Positions 9,082-19,636 are shown, numbered from the stretch's first letter. The stretch: 64,000 nucleotides of DNA from Jaminaea rosea (GCF_003144245.1 NW_020289976.1:1178001-1242000), one strand, 5' to 3'. A program made the numbers and translations. Notes: generated by a model from the letters alone, not told the origin.

Positions 9082-10962
9082 ATGACCGATGTCGCAAGCA
9101 AGGATCAGACCAAGCCGGTCGCCTTGGATACTCTGTCACAATCCGCAGTATGTCCGCCTCTAGCGACGTCAAATCGATCGCCAGCGCCTTCATTGCCAAG
9201 CGCCGCCGCTGCCACCGCCACTTCGGCGTCCACGCCTCTCGGCCCCGCCCTCACACTCACCGAGCACGAAGACCCGCGCCTCTGGCCTACAACACACAAA
9301 TGGCTCATCGTGACCATCATCTCCCTCATGGGCTTCATCTCCCCGCTGGGATCTTCCATCATCATCCCTGGATGCCATGCCATCGACTACAAATTCGACC
9401 TCTCCTCACGCCCACTCTCCCTGCTGCCCGTCTCCCTCTTCGTGTTGGGACTGGGGGCGGGACCCTTCTGCTTGGCTCCGGCTAGCGAGCTGGTCGGTAG
9501 ACGGCCAGTGTACGTGGTTACGAGCTTGATATTCATCTTGTTCAATGTAGCCACGGGAGCAGTTGAGACCTTCCCGGGTCTGTGCGTGCTGCGCTTCTTC
9601 GCAGGGGTATTTGGATCTACAGGTCCGAGCTTGGGAGCAGGGAGTATCGGCGACCTATTCTCTCCCCAGGAGCGCGGACGAGCTCAGAGCTTGTACGGAC
9701 TCGGCCCGCTTTTGGGACCAGTGGTGGGGAACATCATTGGAGGATGGATCATTCAGGACAACCCGAGGAGCTGGAGATGGCTACTCTGGACGCTCACCAT
9801 CATGTCGGGCGTCATTGCTGTTGTCGTGTGCGTCGGGCTCAGGGAGACGTACGCGCCGGTCATTCTGGAGAAGAAGCGTAAAGCGCTCGCCAACAAGCTC
9901 TCGGGCATTGGAGATGGGGTAGACGACAATGCCGTCTCCTCGCAGCGAGGCCGAGCACTTGCCTGGTTCCACGCAACTTCTTCAACGCTCGCGCATCGCT
10001 CTCACTCGCTTCTTTACCCTACTCCAACAGCCAAAGCCAAGTATATTCAGGCTTTCTCTCGCCCCTTCCGCCTCCTCTTCACAAATCCAATATGCGCCAT
10101 CTTCTCCTTCTACTTAGGTTTCTGCTACGGCATCATATTCCTCTTCCTCGTCGAACACCCCCTTGTCTTTCAACGGCGAGAAGGAGCTGATGATCCCCCG
10201 CCTGGACCCAGGTTGCCGACGTACGGATGGGGACCAGGGCCTGCAGGATTGACTTATGGAGGATTGGGGCTTGGCTTCTTGGCTGCCGCGCTTGTCAATG
10301 CGTTCTTGCAGGATCCTATCTATCGACGATTGGCAGCTAGTCGAGGAAGGCTCGGGTGGATCCTCTTTAGGTCGCCGCAGACGATTCATGACATGCTATA
10401 CGGGAAGGACGCCCCGAGCGGGAGCAATGGCTGCGAGTCAGACGTGGAGAAGAGCGGCGGAACGAGCACAACCGTGACCGCTGTCGTCTCGTCGTCGCTA
10501 CCAGATGCGACCGCGGCTGCCGCAGCTGCTACTCCCTCATCGCAACCCGCCACTAAAGGCCAGCCGGAGTATCGTCTTCCTCTCTGCCTCCTCGGGATGC
10601 TCGTCCTACCCGTGGGCCTCTTCATCTTTGGCTGGGCAGCCCAGGCGCAAACGCACTGGACGATACCTCTCATCGGTTCCCTCCTCGTCGGGGCGGGCAC
10701 AATTCTCTGTTTCCAATCCATCCTGGTCTACCTCGTAGACGCCTTCATCCCATACTCCGCCTCGGCAACAGCATGCGCCGTCTTGGTGCGGTCCGTCCTG
10801 GCGGCAGTCTTTCCACTCTTTGCCCAGAAGCTCTACAGAGCGCTCGGCTTTGGTTGGGGATCCAGTCTACTAGCTTTCATTGCGTTGGCAGGGCTGCCAG
10901 CTCCATTGGTGTTATTCAGGTACGGGGAGGGACTGAGGGAGCGCTACAGATTCAGTGGATGA
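9082..10962 (+). CDS. Major facilitator superfamily exporter, DHA1/TPO-like
   Basis: Proton-coupled multidrug or polyamine exporter of the plasma membrane (family inference). It is 626 residues from the ATG at 9082 (MTDVASKDQ); the upstream frame opens with TTG. The ~75-residue N-terminus is cytosolic and low-complexity. The signature DPRLWPTTHKWLIVTIISLMG leads into TM1. Then come LAPASELVGRRPVYV (loop 2-3 motif A), VLRFFAGVFGSTGPSLGAGSI (TM4), GPLLGPVVGNIIGG (antiporter motif C, TM5) and NPRSWRWLLWT before TM6. A ~75-residue central loop follows, then TM7 (PICAIFSFYLGFCYGIIFLF) and a second variable loop (~residues 450-510) before the last TMs. The profile fits 12 TMs. It is a single exon. 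The substrate cannot be assigned. Confidence 0.9.
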   Translation: MTDVASKDQTKPVALDTLSQSAVCPPLATSNRSPAPSLPSAAAATATSASTPLGPALTLTEHEDPRLWPTTHKWLIVTIISLMGFISPLGSSIIIPGCHAIDYKFDLSSRPLSLLPVSLFVLGLGAGPFCLAPASELVGRRPVYVVTSLIFILFNVATGAVETFPGLCVLRFFAGVFGSTGPSLGAGSIGDLFSPQERGRAQSLYGLGPLLGPVVGNIIGGWIIQDNPRSWRWLLWTLTIMSGVIAVVVCVGLRETYAPVILEKKRKALANKLSGIGDGVDDNAVSSQRGRALAWFHATSSTLAHRSHSLLYPTPTAKAKYIQAFSRPFRLLFTNPICAIFSFYLGFCYGIIFLFLVEHPLVFQRREGADDPPPGPRLPTYGWGPGPAGLTYGGLGLGFLAAALVNAFLQDPIYRRLAASRGRLGWILFRSPQTIHDMLYGKDAPSGSNGCESDVEKSGGTSTTVTAVVSSSLPDATAAAAAATPSSQPATKGQPEYRLPLCLLGMLVLPVGLFIFGWAAQAQTHWTIPLIGSLLVGAGTILCFQSILVYLVDAFIPYSASATACAVLVRSVLAAVFPLFAQKLYRALGFGWGSSLLAFIALAGLPAPLVLFRYGEGLRERYRFSG

Positions 10963-11299
10963 TGTGGGCCTCGAAGCGGTACGGCCCTACCTTCCTCTGC
11001 GTGATATTGCTTTGTGTTTGTTCCCGTTCAATCGGCTTTGTATTAATAGTCTGACAGCAATGATATCCACTCAATTTTCCGCCGAGGACTGCGTTTCGTG
11101 GAGAGGCCAAGGTAGTGAGTGAGAGACAGGAAGAAGCACCACGTTCCCAGGACCCCGGCTCGGCTCGATGCTGCTTTTCTTGACTTCTTCCAGGGAATGC
11201 CCAAACTTGGCGCTCGAGAGGGCATGAAGACATTCGGCATGGCAGAGACGTAGCTCCATTCCTTCCCCCGCTCATCGTCTCTGCTCTGCGCACACGAGG
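10963..11299. other. Intergenic spacer, MFS gene to phosphatase gene
   Basis: 337 bp between tandem genes. It presumably holds the transporter 3' UTR and the phosphatase promoter. No ORF above background, repeat or RNA gene is seen. Confidence 0.4.
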
Positions 11300-12799
11300 A
11301 TGCCCCTTCAGGCTACCATGACGCTGGCAACAGCGGCAGCAGCCACAGCGCTCGCACTAGCGTGTAACGCGTCGTCGTCGTCCTGTCCGCCTTCTTCTAT
11401 CCCCGGTCACGGCATCTACAACGGCTTCCATCCGCCCGCTGGAGCCGCTTGGAACAGCTACAGTTACTGCAACGCCCCGCATGTCAACGCTGCTCACTAT
11501 CCTCCACCTCCCTCCGGCAGTGAGCTGGTGTACGTCACCTCCTTCCAGCGCCATGCAAAGCGCACACCGGATAACCTGCTGCCAGGCGCAGACGTGGAGA
11601 GCTATGCCAACCCCCAAAGTGGCTGGGACTGTTCGAATGACTATGAGGTGCTCAACTACGCAAATGGCGGCCACGCGGGAGTGAGGATGAAGACGGAATA
11701 CTCGATCCCTCAATGGAACCCGATGCGAGGTCGACTTTGGAATGGGAGCTGCTCAAGTGGCCAACTTACGCGTGCTGGTTGGGAGGACGCGAGGATGCAC
11801 GGCAGGGACTTCATGAAGGTTTATGGACCTGAAGGACTGGCGCAGATTCTGGGCAAACACGGGCAATCAGACAACGACATGTGCGATTCCATCACGGTCC
11901 GTGCCTCCCCATCTGCTCGCACGGCGCAAGTAGCTAGCGCCTTTCTAGCGGGTATGGGAGTATGCAAGAAAGACCTTGACGGGTCACAGCACAGCAAGAA
12001 GCTCATCGTCCAGCCAGACACGATCGATGGAATCGTTCCTTCATACTCGTGCGCGCACGCGGACTCGCTACGTACGGCCATTGAGGCTACGCCGGAATGG
12101 AAGCGCCACCTCACCGACCATGCGCAGGTGTTCGATGCCTTACACGAATCGCTACCCACTACGAAGGGCGTAGAGGCATGGAACTCATGGATCGATCACT
12201 CTTTCGACCTCTTGACCTCTAGACAGTGCCACGGCCACTCGCTACCAGCTGGTGGGCCGAATGCACCAGCTGTCAACCAATCCCTCGTCAATCAGGTCTA
12301 CGCAGCAGGCGATTGGGAGTATGACTATATCTGGAATCGGGCGAGCAGCGCGAATGACAGCAGCAGTGGGGCTTTGGCGGATGAGTATGTGCGATATGGT
12401 ACGGCAGTGCTGGTGGACGAGCTCGCAAGAGACCTGAAGGCTGTGGAGGAGGGTAGGAAGGGGAGGCCGCTCGTCAAGCTCTTCGTTGGGCACGATGGGA
12501 CGATGGTCCGTTTGCTCAAGACGCTGGCGCAGAGCGGGACGATTAGGTGGCCGGCATTGGGGTCTGAGGTGGTATTCGAGGTGTGGCGGCATCATGCGGC
12601 GAAGGATTCTGAGGCGGGCCTTTTCGTTCGCGTCTTCGCGTATGGCACCTTGCTACACTCCAAAGCTGACAAGCTGCGCACCAACAACTCGTCAGACCGG
12701 GTCGAGTGGACGCCCCTTCGGGACGTCATCGCCCATCTCGAGTGCAGAATACCAGATGACCTGGTCGAGAGGTGTACGGCCGCGCCTTCCACTTCGTGA
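11300..12799 (+). CDS. Secreted histidine-acid-phosphatase superfamily protein
   Basis: Histidine phosphatase (branch 2) homologue of 499 residues. An N-terminal Ala/Leu-rich stretch (MTLATAAAATALALAC) looks like a signal peptide, and M1 or M7 could start it. The N-terminal catalytic motif reads FQRHAKRTPDN, with Ala where the family usually has Gly (RHGxRxP). The C-terminal partner motif is FVGHDGTMV (the HD pair), followed by WPALGSEVVFEVWR, typical of the family. Several Cys and Asn-X-Ser/Thr sites (e.g. NGSC, NQS, NDSS, NNSS) fit an extracellular glycoprotein. Both catalytic His are present, so it is probably active. The substrate (phosphomonoester or phytate) cannot be told. It is single-exon and runs up to within 76 bp of a convergent kinase gene. 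Confidence 0.88.
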   Translation: MPLQATMTLATAAAATALALACNASSSSCPPSSIPGHGIYNGFHPPAGAAWNSYSYCNAPHVNAAHYPPPPSGSELVYVTSFQRHAKRTPDNLLPGADVESYANPQSGWDCSNDYEVLNYANGGHAGVRMKTEYSIPQWNPMRGRLWNGSCSSGQLTRAGWEDARMHGRDFMKVYGPEGLAQILGKHGQSDNDMCDSITVRASPSARTAQVASAFLAGMGVCKKDLDGSQHSKKLIVQPDTIDGIVPSYSCAHADSLRTAIEATPEWKRHLTDHAQVFDALHESLPTTKGVEAWNSWIDHSFDLLTSRQCHGHSLPAGGPNAPAVNQSLVNQVYAAGDWEYDYIWNRASSANDSSSGALADEYVRYGTAVLVDELARDLKAVEEGRKGRPLVKLFVGHDGTMVRLLKTLAQSGTIRWPALGSEVVFEVWRHHAAKDSEAGLFVRVFAYGTLLHSKADKLRTNNSSDRVEWTPLRDVIAHLECRIPDDLVERCTAAPSTS

Positions 12800-12875
12800 G
12801 GCGGGTGATTGGTCTCTTGCTTGTCTATTTGCGTTCCTTATCGCTCTAAATGAAGTTTCTGTCCACAAGATCTGC

Positions 12876-13679
12876 TCAGACCCAAGTCTGGTCCTCTCGA
12901 GAGACGATGCGCTTGACGGGCTCAAGCAGGTGGCTCATGAGATAGTCGCCGTTTGGCAGGTCGTTGTTGTCGGCTGGGGAACACGAAGAGAGGCGTCAGC
13001 TGGACGAGTCGAGGGTGCCAAGCTCTCACACGTCAAGACTGCCATACTCACCTCTCCACAGGGCCTCCTCCTCATCTTTGGCCACGCCCGTCAAGACGTG
13101 TCGCACTCTCAGCCTCTCTCTCGCCACTTGCCGATCTACCTGCACAACCCACCGCTCGTTCAGCGCCCTTGCACCTCTCGCCCACTCTCCGTCGTCGCAA
13201 TTGCAGTATAGCCCTTCGATGATCACCACGCGATGTCGCGACTCGACACGTACATCATCAGCTACGGGGTCCTTCAGCGCATGGTCAAATGACGGCGCCA
13301 GGACCGCTTCGTCACCCGCGCTCTTTGCCTTGAGCTGCTCAACAAAGTCAGCAAAGGCCGCGGAGTCGAAAGTGAAGGCTGCTCCGCGACGATCTTTGGC
13401 CTCTTGGGGATCAGGGAACTGCGAAAGCTGAGCGCGAGAGTAGTGCCAGCCGTCCATGCCTACGATCACGGCTTCTGGGCATTGCGAAGACGGGCCGGCG
13501 CCGGAGCTGGCTTGAAGCTTTTGTAGCTCGGCGTTTACAATTGCGCAAACATGCTTGGCCAAGGTCGTCTTTCCCGATCCCGGGACCCCAGCTATGCCTA
13601 CGAGATAGCGTGTTGAGGCAGGTGATTGCATAGCACGCTGAGCCACCTCCAGACCGAGGCGGGCAGCGAGCTCGTCCAT
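12876..13679 (-). CDS. P-loop kinase, YFH7/uridine-kinase-like (2 exons)
   Basis: Small ATP-dependent kinase related to fungal YFH7 and putative uridine kinases. The ATG at 13679 (MDELAARLGLEVAQRAMQ) gives the usual family N-terminus; the frame upstream is open but unlike the family. Exon 1 is 13052-13679. Its P-loop is GIAGVPGSGKTTLA, followed by VGMDGWHYSRAQLSQFPDP, RRGAAFTFD and VVIIEGLYCN. A 78-bp intron (12974-13051, GTGAGT..CCCAG) splits an Ala codon. Exon 2 (12876-12973) supplies the expected ending ADNNDLPNGDYLMSHLLEP and the stop. Unspliced reading stops soon after the donor. The total is 234 residues. The true substrate of this family is unsettled; a nucleoside or sugar is likely. 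Confidence 0.88.
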
Positions 13680-14811
13680 GGTCAGACGAGGCGAAGGGTG
13701 AACGCGCTGATGCCGCTTCCTTCGTCGACCAGCTGTGAGAGTCGCTGCGACTCGTCTCTCTGGTCTTCCGACGTCGATGCTTGCAACCGCGGAGAAGATC
13801 GCTTTGACCTCGAGCGAGCGAGCGAGCAAACTAGACAGTGGACCCTGACGAAGATCGCGGGGTGCGAGCGAGCCCTAAAGTGACGGTCGGAAGGAGAGAA
13901 TGTCGTCGTGACGTCAGGTCGACTTACCACGTGCGCGCTGCCAAGAAAGGCTTGCCCTCGACCTCGATGCGATGTGCTGAGATCGACAGTCGCGAGGGAC
14001 GGGGACTGGAGCTTGCCCGTCAAGCGACCGCCGCACCGCATCGCACCGAAGGACCGACCCACGGCACGATTCGGAGCAAGCAGCGAGTGAGCGAGCGAGC
14101 GAGCAATGGGCGAGCAGCGAAAGCGTCGAAAGATCGATGCCTCCCTCGAGGCGAGGCGCGGGCAGAGGCTCGACCAACACCACTCTCGAGTGGAGGATTG
14201 AACGGGGCGGCAATGACACCAAAGGCTCGAAAATTAGCAGAGTCGATTGCAATGCTACGAAGGGATCGAGCATGATGTTGGTGATTGTAGTGTGGGGATC
14301 AACGGTCTCATCGACGCAAGCAGCGTGGAGAGCGTCGAAGCAGCGGAGGCGCAGGAAGAGGAAGAGGAAGAGGCGCAGTCAGAGGCGCAGTCAGAGGCGG
14401 TGCTGCCCATCGGCCGCGGTGCGCTCTGCTCTGCCCTGCCTGCTGCCTGGGTCTCGACTCGACTCTCTACAGTGCCTTTCCACTTTCCGAACTCCGCCGC
14501 GGACGTTGACTCTGTCTCTCTGCCTGCCTTTCTGCCTCAATCGTCATCGTCGTCGTCCGTTTGCGGAGTCTTGCCCTGCTCACCGCGCCCGCGCTCGCGC
14601 TCATCACTACCTCTCTTGATTGAATTGACGTCGGCGACTGCCTCTCTCTTCTCTTTCTCCATCCGTACATCCACCTACTCCTCAACCTCATATCCCGTCT
14701 TCCTCTTCTCCTGTCTCCTAGTCGACGTCGGAAGGGAGAGAGCACCCAAGACCATCAAGAAGTAGCAAGCAAACGCGCATCAAGCATCCCCACAACTTCT
14801 ACCTCTCAAAG
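13680..14811. promoter_or_regulatory. Bidirectional upstream region of kinase and SUR7-like genes
   Basis: 1.13 kb between divergent genes. It contains two copies of a 17-bp GAGC-unit repeat (13812-13828 and about 14090-14106). Pyrimidine-rich sequence covers 14480-14720 and probably marks the start and 5' UTR of the + strand gene. The 145- and 172-codon open frames here lack any recognisable protein character. Confidence 0.45.
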
Positions 14812-15810
14812 ATGGCACGCTTCTTCTTCATCGGGCTGGGTGAGTGCGCGACGACAGACGGGGCAGGCAAATGACAGTGAATCTGTGCTCACACTGAACC
14901 TCATGCCTACCATTGCAGGTCAATTCCTGACCTTTGCCGCTACCGTTCTCACCATCCTCGTCAACGTAAGTGCGGGCGACGAGCAGGCGACGCGCTGTTG
15001 GAATGCCGTTGCTGACCTATCCTTTCTCTTGCTTTCCCGCTCATAGATGGGCCAACTGACCCAGAATGTCGTTGCTCGTCACTTTTGGTTCGCGCAAGTC
15101 GAGACGACTGGCCTGGGAGACACGTTGGGCAGCAACGCTGGGTCCCTGTACGCCTCCAACCAGGCGGCAGCTGAGCTTCAGAACCAGGGTCTCAAGTACA
15201 ATTACTACTGGGGCATGTACTGTGAGTAGGCATGGATGACAAGGCGTACAACGCTGCAGAGACTCTTGAGAGCGACGGTTCCTGACTCTTCTCCCCTCTG
15301 CGCTCTCGTGTAGCCTTCTGCGGTGGCGCTGGTACCGACGAGAACCGCGACTGCTCCGACCGCTACATCGGATATCGCTGGGAGCCCACGACGGTGCTGG
15401 TCCGCGATGCCCCCACGACTGCCTCTGCGCAGCTGCAGAACCTCTTCAACACGAGCGACGGCTCTTTTGCCAACGTCAACTACCTTGGCATGCTCTCTCG
15501 CGTCGCAAACGTCATCATCCTCGTCGGAACGATCCTTTCGGGTCTGGCATGGCTCACTGGTTTCCTCGCGCATCGATTCTGCTTCGCCTTTGCAGCCCTC
15601 GAGGCTCTCGGAGCAGCAGGATGCTTGGGTGTGGGAGCGGCGCTGTGGACCGCCATCCTTTACAAGGCGAGGAACTCGATCCCGGACAACAGCGGTCTCG
15701 TCATCAACTACGGCAATTCGCTCTGGATGACTTGGGCTGCGTTCGCCGCCGTTGTCCTTGCGATCATCCCGCTCATCATCGGCTGCTGCCTTGGCAGGAG
15801 CAAGTACTAA
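14812..15810 (+). CDS. SUR7/PalI-type four-span plasma membrane protein (4 exons)
   Basis: Predicted plasma-membrane protein of the SUR7/PalI (claudin-like) family, linked to eisosomes or pH signalling. Exons are 14812-14839, 14919-14965, 15047-15221 and 15314-15810. Introns of 79, 81 and 92 bp all start GTGAGT or GTAAGT and end CAG or TAG, and the joins keep frame. The 248-residue product has TM1 at ~5-27 (FFFIGLGQFLTFAATVLTIL). An extracellular loop carries the Gly/Cys motif SFCGGAG..CSDRYIGYRW. Three further TMs follow at ~150-170, ~178-200 and ~220-243, with a short basic end GRSKY. The paired loop cysteines match the claudin-like fold of the family. Whether it belongs to the SUR7 or the PalI branch is not decided. 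Confidence 0.85.
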
Positions 15811-16318
15811 GAAGTGGACGATGAGCGGAGATGTCGTGCGACATGCTCTGAAGATGGCTCGACCTTGCTTGATCTCGTTCGACACCCCTTTCTCAGCGTC
15901 CAGCGCATTTCGTCTTCAGACCTCACTCGGCGATGCAACTTGGTTCGTATCGTTGGCTTTTTCTCCCTGCTCCCCCTCCTCCCGCCCTTCAATGTACCCT
16001 ATCCCTCCTCTTTCCACGTCGTTCTTCTCTCTCTTGGGCCCCGTTTGTTCCAACACTGACATCTATCGTTTGTCGAATACCAAATCTGTGAACCCTTTGT
16101 TGCATTTGCGCTCGCTGCAACCACACGCGTGCTGATCAAAGGAACGCTGCCACTGGACGGACTGGCGGAGCGGAGGGCAGTGGAGGAGAGCGTGGCCTCG
16201 AAAGAGCGGCTTAGGATTGTCCAATAGGTGCCCGCCCTTCTTCGCTCTCGCCACGAACATTGAATAGTACGCTCCCTCCCTTTGGCGATAGCTCATCACC
16301 CTCAAAACAATCACTAGC
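15811..16318. other. Intergenic spacer, SUR7-like gene to SQS1-like gene
   Basis: 508 bp between tandem genes, pyrimidine-rich from 15960 to 16040. It should contain the SUR7-like 3' UTR and the promoter of the next gene. No coding or RNA feature is supported. Confidence 0.4.
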
Positions 16319-19300
16319 ATGGCCAGAGGAGCATCTGGCGCTGATCGTGGGGGACGCGGACGTGGCAATGGCCGTGGACGCGGTCGAGGAGGACGAGGTG
16401 GCGGCGGACCAAGCAGCAGCAGTCATGGCGGCAGTTTCCCTGGCTCAGGTAACGTGCTCGGCTCATCAAGCGGCTCATCAACGCCAGGAGGTAGCGTTCC
16501 GTCTGGGCCAAAAGCCTGGTATCAGCCAAGAGACTCGCCATTCGCCGCACGAGGAAGAGGACGAGGACGAGGCAGCACGCCGACCGTCTTCCCAGCATTC
16601 CACACATCGAGAGGTCTTAACAATTCCAGAGCGCCAGAAGAGCAAGGTGATGCAAAGTACCTCGCTGGCATGTCGTCAGGTTTCGTCCTCGGCGGGAAAG
16701 GATCAGGTGCTCGTCGCTTCCGCAGCGGCGACCCGGCAGACGACAAGAATCCACACTTCCACCCAGTCTCCTTCGTCAAGGCGTCGGGAGAGTGGAAGGA
16801 CGGACGATGGACGGGAAAGCAGCCCGAGGGCTCGTCATCATCGTCAGCGCCCTCACAGCCAGAGGGCTCGCAGCAGCGCTATGATGCTATCAATGCGAGG
16901 CGTGCAGGCACTGGTCTGGGCTACACGCCTGCTGCCCAGCCCCGCGAAGGCGAGAGCAGCATAGACGAAGGAGAAAGTGAACCCGTCGAGGATCAGCTCG
17001 CAGCTCTTCTCAAGGCATTCCCTGGCTCGCGAGCTCTCGAAGAGGACGAGGCGTACTCTCCAGCTCTGCAGGATCACTACGAGCCGCAAAAGACAATCTT
17101 TGGCCATAAAGTCGAGCCTCAAGAAAGGACCGCCGCGCCGAGCGCTACTGAGGCAGTGACAGGTCAGGGAAGCGCTGATCAGAGCGAAGGGGTGGAGGAA
17201 TCGCTGCCAGCGGAGGTTGCAGCAGCGGATGACGACGGCGACGACGATTCAGACGACGAGCAGATCCTGATCCCTCGCAGAACCGCTGGAAAGGCCAGTA
17301 CTCAGACGCAGACCATGGACACAGACTCCGAAGAAGAGAGGCAGCTCGATGCTATCATCGCAGCGCAGGCTGGTGCTCAAGCCGGGAAAGCAGAGGAGAC
17401 GGCCTCGCAAAACGACTCTGCTGAGGAAGGCGCCGGCTTCACTATCGATTTGACAGGCTCAACACCGCCGCCGGAGATCGTAAATGCCACCGAACAGGAC
17501 TCTACGCATCCGCAAAATTCCTTCGTGTTGGGCGAACGGAGCTTCGCGAGCGCTGCTACCCCATCCAGCGATGATCCCGCCGCAGCCATGCCGAAGGCGA
17601 TCGCCATTGACGAGTCATTCGCTGCCATCATCGAGTCATCCGACGATGACGACGATGATGACGGCTTCGTGCCCATCGGGCGTCAACGCAATAAGCCAAA
17701 AAGCGGCAGAAAGGCGCGCAACCAGGCGAAGAAGGCCCGGCGACGAGCCAAGAAGCTGGGCCAGTCTGCGGAAGGCTTGCAATATGACGAGGCAGGAGAC
17801 ATACTCATGGGCACCGGAGCGCAGCGTCGTCGCCCTCGCACTGGTGACTCGGATATCGAGTGGGGAAGCGACGGACCACCAGATATGGATCAGCCATCGA
17901 ACGGCAGCATCGACCGCAACCTCTTCCAGATGCGAGATCTCAATCTAGGCCCGACTGGACGTCACGCTGATGCTCCTCAGACTCGCGCTCAAGAAGAGAG
18001 CATGCTACTCGAAGCCCTTTCCATCAGCGTGCAGGATGAAGAGCCCTCACGTAACGGAGCTGGCAATACATCTTTCCGTTCCATCGCCATCGACGCGCCC
18101 AAGTCTAAGAAGAAAGGTCGTCAGACCCGCAAGCAGCGTCAAGATGAGGCTGTCATGCAGGACTACATTGACAATGCGCTCCTCAATCAGGGTCATGAGT
18201 CTGACGATGAGGATGGCGGCAACGACAGCAATCTCGACAGTAAGACGGACATGGATGCTATGATCAGCTTCATGAACGGGATGGACCCGCAGGTCGGTGG
18301 CCGTCAGATGACGATGGGCGACATTGCTGATGAGATGCAGATTGCGGAAGAAGATGAGTGGATGACAGAGAGCGATGAGGACGGCGACAGCGATAGCGAT
18401 GAAGAGGCAGTGTTTGACGCTGCAGAGCGAGAGGTGGTCAACGAGGGGTCGAGCGAGGATGATGTCGAGATCGCGGATGAAACGTCAGGCTCAGACGACA
18501 GTGGTGAGGACGACGCATCTAATGATGGTGAGGACGTCGACGTACGTGGCGACAGCGACGATTCTTCCTCCTCGGACGACGACTATCTCTTCGACCGCAA
18601 CTTTACCTGGGCCGACGAGGACGAAGCCATGCTCAGCAAGATTGATCGCTTCTGCGCCGCCAACGATGCCACTATACACGGCCGCGACCGCAAGTCGCGC
18701 AACCGCGTTTTCAAGGCCATCACGAGCGGCGACTTCGACGACTTCGAAGTCAACGACGACGATGCAGCGATGGCTGGTCTTGTGCCAGCAAAGAAAAAGA
18801 AGGGCAAGAAGGCTGCCAAGTCATTTGCTGCTGGCCTCGGTATGGACGACGAGGATGACGATCACGTCTGGGCGGAGCACCTCCAATCACAGTGGCAGAA
18901 AGACCGAGCGACCAAGGCAGCCAACAAGCGGAAGCGTGCCGCCGAGCGTCAGGCCGCAGCTCAGAATCCATTCCCCAACACGCACAAAAAGGGTACCAAG
19001 AAGATGGCAAAGAAGGCTGCTAGAGCTGCCAGGCGGGCCAACATCCAAGTGGACCCAGAGGGCGCTGATGCATGGGACGAACCCTTCATCGCCGGCATTG
19101 GAGGCGGCGCTACGGATCTCAATCAGGTCAATTCCCAAATCGAGCAGTTCCTCCGCCTACCGGGCCACACTACCCTGTCACTCCCACCCATGGACAAGCG
19201 GGCGCGTGCTCGTGTGCACATGCTGGCCGGCGCCTACAGTCTCGCGAGCAAGAGTCGCGGCTCTGGCTCGAACAGATTCACGACGCTCATCAAGACGGGC

Positions 19301-19636
19301 AGGAGCGGTGTCAATGTTGATTCGGCAAAGGTCGGGCGAGTGCTCAGGGGCACGGCTGACGTGCGATTGGGCAATGGCAAGAAGGGCAAGGGCAAGGCGT
19401 CCGCACGTGGTGGTGGTGGTAGCGGCGGGGCGAGAGGTGGTGGCGCTATCTCCGTGAGCCGCAACATCGAGGGCGCCGATGTCGGTTGGGGCGCTGATAG
19501 GATTGGCGCTGACAACATCGGCCACAAGCTCCTCTCGATGATGGGCTGGGCCGAGGGCACCGGTATGGGCGTCGGAGGAATGGCTGAGCCCATTGGGGCC
19601 AAGATCAAGACGAGCAAGGGAGGGCTGGGCTTCTGA
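16319..19636 (+). CDS. SQS1: R3H and G-patch protein, SQS1-like
   Basis: Large nuclear RNA-associated protein resembling yeast Sqs1/Pfa1, a G-patch activator of the DEAH helicase Prp43. It is a single exon of 1105 residues. The N-terminus is RGG-rich (residues ~5-35). Acidic, disordered sequence follows, with runs such as SSDDDDDDDGF (~440) and several basic nuclear-localisation-like patches (RKARNQAKKARRRAKK). A conserved block around residues 740-800 reads NFTWADEDEAMLSKIDRF. The R3H-like domain (~935-1005) contains EQFLRLPGHTTLSLPPMDKR and ARVHMLAGAYSLASKSRG. The C-terminal G-patch (~1060-1105) is GADNIGHKLLSMMGWAEGTG through AKIKTSKGGLGF. The domain order matches SQS1 well. Confidence 0.88.
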   Translation: MARGASGADRGGRGRGNGRGRGRGGRGGGGPSSSSHGGSFPGSGNVLGSSSGSSTPGGSVPSGPKAWYQPRDSPFAARGRGRGRGSTPTVFPAFHTSRGLNNSRAPEEQGDAKYLAGMSSGFVLGGKGSGARRFRSGDPADDKNPHFHPVSFVKASGEWKDGRWTGKQPEGSSSSSAPSQPEGSQQRYDAINARRAGTGLGYTPAAQPREGESSIDEGESEPVEDQLAALLKAFPGSRALEEDEAYSPALQDHYEPQKTIFGHKVEPQERTAAPSATEAVTGQGSADQSEGVEESLPAEVAAADDDGDDDSDDEQILIPRRTAGKASTQTQTMDTDSEEERQLDAIIAAQAGAQAGKAEETASQNDSAEEGAGFTIDLTGSTPPPEIVNATEQDSTHPQNSFVLGERSFASAATPSSDDPAAAMPKAIAIDESFAAIIESSDDDDDDDGFVPIGRQRNKPKSGRKARNQAKKARRRAKKLGQSAEGLQYDEAGDILMGTGAQRRRPRTGDSDIEWGSDGPPDMDQPSNGSIDRNLFQMRDLNLGPTGRHADAPQTRAQEESMLLEALSISVQDEEPSRNGAGNTSFRSIAIDAPKSKKKGRQTRKQRQDEAVMQDYIDNALLNQGHESDDEDGGNDSNLDSKTDMDAMISFMNGMDPQVGGRQMTMGDIADEMQIAEEDEWMTESDEDGDSDSDEEAVFDAAEREVVNEGSSEDDVEIADETSGSDDSGEDDASNDGEDVDVRGDSDDSSSSDDDYLFDRNFTWADEDEAMLSKIDRFCAANDATIHGRDRKSRNRVFKAITSGDFDDFEVNDDDAAMAGLVPAKKKKGKKAAKSFAAGLGMDDEDDDHVWAEHLQSQWQKDRATKAANKRKRAAERQAAAQNPFPNTHKKGTKKMAKKAARAARRANIQVDPEGADAWDEPFIAGIGGGATDLNQVNSQIEQFLRLPGHTTLSLPPMDKRARARVHMLAGAYSLASKSRGSGSNRFTTLIKTGRSGVNVDSAKVGRVLRGTADVRLGNGKKGKGKASARGGGGSGGARGGGAISVSRNIEGADVGWGADRIGADNIGHKLLSMMGWAEGTGMGVGGMAEPIGAKIKTSKGGLGF

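Noticed and set aside
14247-14765. 172-codon frame upstream of the SUR7-like gene
   Set aside because: It is made of acidic repeat and pyrimidine-rich leader sequence. It ends before the SUR7-like start and has no domain.
15870-15900. Possible tRNA B-box (CGTTCGACACCCC)
   Set aside because: The flanking bases cannot form a T-stem, and no matching A-box or acceptor stem lies within tRNA distance.
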